In this document: positions 60,698 through 64,000 of the stretch, in pieces
How the letters are laid out: each line of letters begins with the position of its first letter
How positions within the stretch are numbered: position 1 is the stretch's first letter
The notes under the pieces: model-generated
Databases searched by the model: none
The model's input: the letters and a program-made list of their open reading frames with translations, nothing else
Told to the model about the DNA's origin: nothing
Translations under genes and position numbers: made by a program
Assembly: GCF_901686465.1 (NCBI RefSeq)
Contig: NZ_LR594487.1
Span: 2,679,773-2,743,772 of the forward strand
Reading direction: 5' to 3'
Origin: Halorubrum sp. DM2
GTDB taxonomy: Archaea; Halobacteriota; Halobacteria; Halobacteriales; Haloferacaceae
DNA: 64,000 nucleotides

Positions 60698-61165
60698 TCA
60701 GAGTTCGACGCCCGAGGGGATCAGGCTCTCGCTGCGGAGGAGGTTCCCCTCGTGGTCGTACACGAGGAACGTGTCCTTGTCGTAGGCGACGAGCCGCTCG
60801 CCCTCGACGTCGATCTCGACGCGGTACTGCGCGTCGCCGTCCTCCGTGGCGTCGCGGGCGGCGTGGATGAAGGGGAGTACGTCGGTCGCCGTCTCGTTGA
60901 GTTCGAGGACGAAGTCGCCGGTGTATCGGTTGGTGACGCCGACCACGCCCTCCGGGTCGTCCGCCTCGTCCAGCGGCTCTCGGAGCCGGAAGGCGACGTC
61001 GATCTCGTCGGCCGTGAGCAGGTCGCCGTCGCTCTCGCCCCCGGAGAGCCGATCGCGGAGCAGTTCCTCCGGTCCGTGGAAGTCGATCCGCACCAGCGGA
61101 GGCGACCGGGAGTCGACGCCGTTTCCAACGCCGTCGACGGTCAAATCGAAGTAGTCACGCCGCAT
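60698..61165 (-). CDS. Conserved haloarchaeal beta-rich protein (DUF5793-like)
   Basis: 155 residues. It starts MRRDYFDLTVDGV and is made of repeated strand segments: LVRIDFHGPEELLRDRL, GVTNRYTGDFVLELN, RYRVEIDVEGERLVAYDKDT and FLVYDHEGNLLRSESLIP. The MRRDYFxL start and the family outline agree with DUF5793 as I remember it. It contains no catalytic motif and is probably cytoplasmic. It is convergent with the SAM hydrolase gene. Confidence 0.75.
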   Translation of the reverse strand: MRRDYFDLTVDGVGNGVDSRSPPLVRIDFHGPEELLRDRLSGGESDGDLLTADEIDVAFRLREPLDEADDPEGVVGVTNRYTGDFVLELNETATDVLPFIHAARDATEDGDAQYRVEIDVEGERLVAYDKDTFLVYDHEGNLLRSESLIPSGVEL

Positions 61166-61363
61166 TTCCTGTTAGTCGCTTTGCGGCCCGGCCGTATCAA
61201 CGTAACGGGCGGATCGACGAGACGAGCGGATCGACGACGGCGGGGATCGGCGGTGCGAGATCGACGAGACGAGCGGATCGACGGTGATGGCTCCGCCCCG
61301 ATGTCGGTTGTGATAATCGTCGGGAGTAGTTTAACTTCCCCCCGCCGCAACATCCCCACGTCT

Positions 61364-63058
61364 ATGGCGAGCGACGTCGGCGGGAGCGACCTCGGCGACC
61401 GGATCGAGGCCTTCCAGCGGCGACTCTCTCGGGCGTGGGAGCTGCTTCAGGGGTCCACGCTCGACGTCCGCCCGTTCCGCCCCGGACAGGACGGGCCGCT
61501 CGCCTCATTCACCGTTCCCGAGGACGAACGCGAGATCGACCGCTACTGGGTGAACGCGCCGTACGCGTACGTCGTGATCACCTACGACGATGTCGAGAGC
61601 GAACACCGCTACTACGCCGTCGAACCGGAGCTGGACGCGTTCGAGCGCGACCTCCTCGACCGCGTCGTCGACGACATCCGCGACCCGCTCCTGTACCGCG
61701 AGGGGACCGGGAAGACCGACGAGGAGACGCTCAGATCGGAGCTGGAGACGCTGTTGGAGGGGTACGGCGTCGAGGCCGGAATGGACACGTTCCACGCGCT
61801 CGCGTACTACCTCTACCGCGACTTCCGCGGCTACGGGAAGGTCGATCCGCTCCTCAACGACCGGCACATCGAGGACGTCTCGTGTGACGGCTACGACCTC
61901 CCGATCTTCGTCTACCACGACGAGTACACCGACATCGAGACGAACGTCTCCTACGGGCCGGAGGAACTCGACAGCTACGTGATCCGGCTCGCCCAGCAGT
62001 CCGGTCGGCACGTCTCCGTCGGCGATCCCATCGTGGGGACGACGCTGCCGGACGGCTCGCGTGCCGAGCTCTCCCTCGGCGAGGAGGTGACGCCGCGCGG
62101 CTCGGCGTTCACGATCCGTCAGTACGCCGAGGACCCGTTCACGCCGGTCGATCTCGTCGAGTACGGGACCTTCTCCGTCGAGCAGATGGCGTACTTCTGG
62201 CTCTGTATCGAGCACAACAAGAGTCTCATCTTCGCCGGCGGTACCGCCTCCGGGAAGACCACGTCGATGAACGCGGTCTCGATGTTCATTCCGCCGCGCG
62301 CGAAGGTTCTCTCGATCGAGGACACCCGCGAGCTCTCCTTATACCACGACAACTGGCTCTCCTCGATCACCCGCGAGCGCCGCTACGAGGGGGCCGATAT
62401 CGACATGTACGACCTGCTGCGCTCCGCGCTGCGCCACCGCCCCGAGTACATCATCGTCGGCGAGGTCCGCGGGGAAGAGGCTATCACCCTGTTTCAGGCG
62501 ATGAACACGGGACACACGACGTTCTCGACGATGCACGCCGACTCGATCGAGACGGTGATCAACCGGCTGGAGAACGAGCCGATCAACGTGCCGCGCGCGA
62601 TGGTCCAGTCGCTCGATCTCCTCTCGGTCCAGACGATGACTCGCTCCGGCGAGCAGCGCGTCCGCCGCGCGAAGGCGATCGGCGAGATCGGCGGCATCGA
62701 CCAGCGGACCGGCGAGCTCGACTACTCGTCGGCGTTCGAGTGGGACCCCGACTCTGACACGTTCCAGCGGAACGACTCGTCGCTGTTGGATGAGATCGCC
62801 GACGAGCGCGGCTGGTCCCGCTCGGAGTTGCTCCGCGAGGTCCGCCGCCGCGAGCGCTTCCTCGAACTGCTTTCCGCGCTCGGCATCGACGACTACCGCA
62901 CGTTCACCGCCCTCGTCAACGAGTACTACGCCGACGCCGACCGCGTGATGGACAAACTCGACGAGCGGGTCGCCGCGGCCGACGGCGTCGACGCCGACGC
63001 CCTCACGGACGAGGAAAACGCTGCCACCGCGGGGGACCCGGCGGCCACGGACCGATGA
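61364..63058 (+). CDS. Type IV pilus/type II secretion ATPase (PilB family)
   Basis: 564 residues. Walker A GGTASGKTTSMNA (about residue 290), the Asp box EDTRELSLYHDN, Walker B YIIVGEVRGEEA and the His box GHTTFSTMHADS. The N-terminal half (PLLYREGTGKTDEETLRSEL, HALAYYLYRDFRGYGKVDPL) is the archaeal N2-type domain. The ATPase drives assembly of type IV pili at the membrane. The following membrane gene overlaps by 4 bp (ATGA), so both form one operon. Upstream lies a TTTAAC promoter-like box. No pilin gene is in the window. Confidence 0.95.
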   Translation: MASDVGGSDLGDRIEAFQRRLSRAWELLQGSTLDVRPFRPGQDGPLASFTVPEDEREIDRYWVNAPYAYVVITYDDVESEHRYYAVEPELDAFERDLLDRVVDDIRDPLLYREGTGKTDEETLRSELETLLEGYGVEAGMDTFHALAYYLYRDFRGYGKVDPLLNDRHIEDVSCDGYDLPIFVYHDEYTDIETNVSYGPEELDSYVIRLAQQSGRHVSVGDPIVGTTLPDGSRAELSLGEEVTPRGSAFTIRQYAEDPFTPVDLVEYGTFSVEQMAYFWLCIEHNKSLIFAGGTASGKTTSMNAVSMFIPPRAKVLSIEDTRELSLYHDNWLSSITRERRYEGADIDMYDLLRSALRHRPEYIIVGEVRGEEAITLFQAMNTGHTTFSTMHADSIETVINRLENEPINVPRAMVQSLDLLSVQTMTRSGEQRVRRAKAIGEIGGIDQRTGELDYSSAFEWDPDSDTFQRNDSSLLDEIADERGWSRSELLREVRRRERFLELLSALGIDDYRTFTALVNEYYADADRVMDKLDERVAAADGVDADALTDEENAATAGDPAATDR

Positions 63059-64000
63059 TCGAGTACGTCCCCCTCGTCGCGGCGGTCGCGGCCTGCCTCG
63101 CGCTCGCGCTCCCGCTCGTCGACGACCGGGCCGACCTGTTCGTCACCCGCGTCGCGCTGACGGCCTTCGGCGACTACGTCGGGGAGAACGAGACGCGGCG
63201 GCGGGCCCAGCGCGACCGGATGCGCGCGGCCCACGTCGCCGGGACGACGCACCGGGTGTACGCCTCGCGCACGCTGCTGTACGCCGCCGTTCTCGGCGTC
63301 GCCGGCAGCGTCATCGGCGTGTACGGTGCCGCGGGACTGCTCGCCGCGCTCGACGTCGGCGAGGCGGCGATCCGCGGGGCGCTCCCGGCCCAGTTCGGGT
63401 TCGTCGCGGTCGTCGCGCGGCTCGCCGACCTCGGTCTCGGGAGGCTGTTCGTCCTGCTCGCGGTCGTCTCCGCGACGGTCGGGTCGGGACTGGCGCTCGG
63501 CGCGTACGTCGCCCGGTGGCAGCTGCTCGACCAGCGCGCACACGCGAGGGCGGCTGAGATCGACGCCACCCTACCCCGGACCGTCGCGTTCATGTACGCG
63601 CTCTCGCGCTCGGGGATGGCGTTCCCGCGGGTGATGGACACGCTCGCGGAGAACGAGTCGGTGTACGGCGAGGCCGCCACGGAGCTGTCGGTCGCGGTCC
63701 GCGACATGAACGCCTTCGGGACCGACTCGCTCACCGCGCTCCAGCGCATCTCCCGGCGGACGCCCAGCGACGACTTAGCGGACTTCTCGGAGAACCTCGC
63801 GTCCGTCCTCGGGACCGGGCAGTCGGTGTCGGCGTTCCTCAACGACCAGTACGAGCGGTATCAGGCGGAGGCGGAGGCGAAACAGGAGCAGTACTTAGAG
63901 TTGCTCTCGACGTTCGCCGAGGCGTACGTGACCGCGCTGGTCGCCGGGCCGCTCTTTTTCATCACCATCCTCGTCGTCATCGGCCTCGTCTTACAGGACA
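63055..64000 (+). CDS. Type II secretion F / pilus assembly membrane protein (partial)
   Basis: At least 315 residues, cut by the window end. Helices at about 5-22, 77-98, 117-160 and 285-312 surround a T2SF domain (ATLPRTVAFMYALSRSGMAFP ... SENLASVLGTGQSVSAFL, QEQYLELLSTFAEAYVTAL). It is the membrane partner of the preceding ATPase in a type IV pilus machine (PilC-like). The ATG lies inside the previous gene's stop (ATGA), so translation is coupled. Confidence 0.85.
   Translation, partial: MIEYVPLVAAVAACLALALPLVDDRADLFVTRVALTAFGDYVGENETRRRAQRDRMRAAHVAGTTHRVYASRTLLYAAVLGVAGSVIGVYGAAGLLAALDVGEAAIRGALPAQFGFVAVVARLADLGLGRLFVLLAVVSATVGSGLALGAYVARWQLLDQRAHARAAEIDATLPRTVAFMYALSRSGMAFPRVMDTLAENESVYGEAATELSVAVRDMNAFGTDSLTALQRISRRTPSDDLADFSENLASVLGTGQSVSAFLNDQYERYQAEAEAKQEQYLELLSTFAEAYVTALVAGPLFFITILVVIGLVLQD

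Noticed and set aside
1-64000. CRISPR array, rRNA genes, replication origin
   Set aside because: No regularly spaced short repeats, no rRNA sequence, and no Orc1/Cdc6 gene with origin repeats were seen.

Overview
The window is chromosomal DNA of an extreme halophilic archaeon (class Halobacteria). The evidence is a GC-rich sequence in which nearly every third codon position is G or C, acidic proteomes rich in D/E, many genes with a TATA box about 26 bp upstream of the start codon (leaderless mRNAs), lipobox and PGF-CTERM secreted proteins, and archaeal information-processing genes (LonB, NOP5, fibrillarin, Trm5, DRG GTPase, archaeal-type ProRS). The style of the dispersed repeats makes Halorubrum or a close relative my best guess, but that is inference.

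Layout. 0-6.5 kb: secreted zinc-protease-like lipoprotein, LOV/PAS protein, phytoene desaturase (carotenoids), and a tandem pair of DUF457-type membrane proteins. 6.5-14 kb: purB and a PurN-AICARFT fusion (purine synthesis) read divergently, then MFS transporter and M42 peptidase. 14-15 kb: an inverted pair of a dispersed structured repeat split by a MITE-like insertion. 15-24 kb: DnaJ-like protein, phosphoesterase, a trio (amidohydrolase, DUF59 protein, zinc alcohol dehydrogenase) that resembles the tail of bacterial propane-monooxygenase operons, an orphan E1-alpha, and an FAD oxidoreductase. 25-33 kb: accessory small membrane genes, a threonine-synthase-like protein without the PLP lysine, the vitamin B12 importer btuF/btuCD, Trm5. 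33.7-36.8 kb: tRNA-Thr with an odd tail and two secreted/membrane proteins. 37-48 kb: proS, NUDIX, two repeat copies, two Obg/DRG-type GTPases, CapA-like protein, oxidoreductase. 48-56 kb: membrane-anchored protein, universal stress protein, tRNA-Leu with the same kind of tail, another repeat, nth, small TFB-like factor, a self-regulated DUF2178/HTH pair, fibrillarin/NOP5 box C/D operon, CBS-ParB protein. 56-64 kb: LonB, NMN adenylyltransferase, another repeat, SAM hydrolase, and a type IV pilus ATPase/membrane-protein pair that runs off the window.

The most striking content is not protein coding. A family of roughly 250-315 bp repeats occurs five times nearly complete, once truncated and once as a remnant. 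Each good copy can fold into the same hairpins. The stems are paired by different bases in different copies (compensatory change), and the first conserved motif lies at a fixed 26 bp from a TTATAA box in at least three places. This looks like a multicopy structured RNA transcribed from its own promoter. Separately, both tRNA genes in the window carry a roughly 100 bp tail. Each tail ends in a duplicate of the tRNA 3' end and shares one hairpin architecture, although the tRNAs are unrelated.
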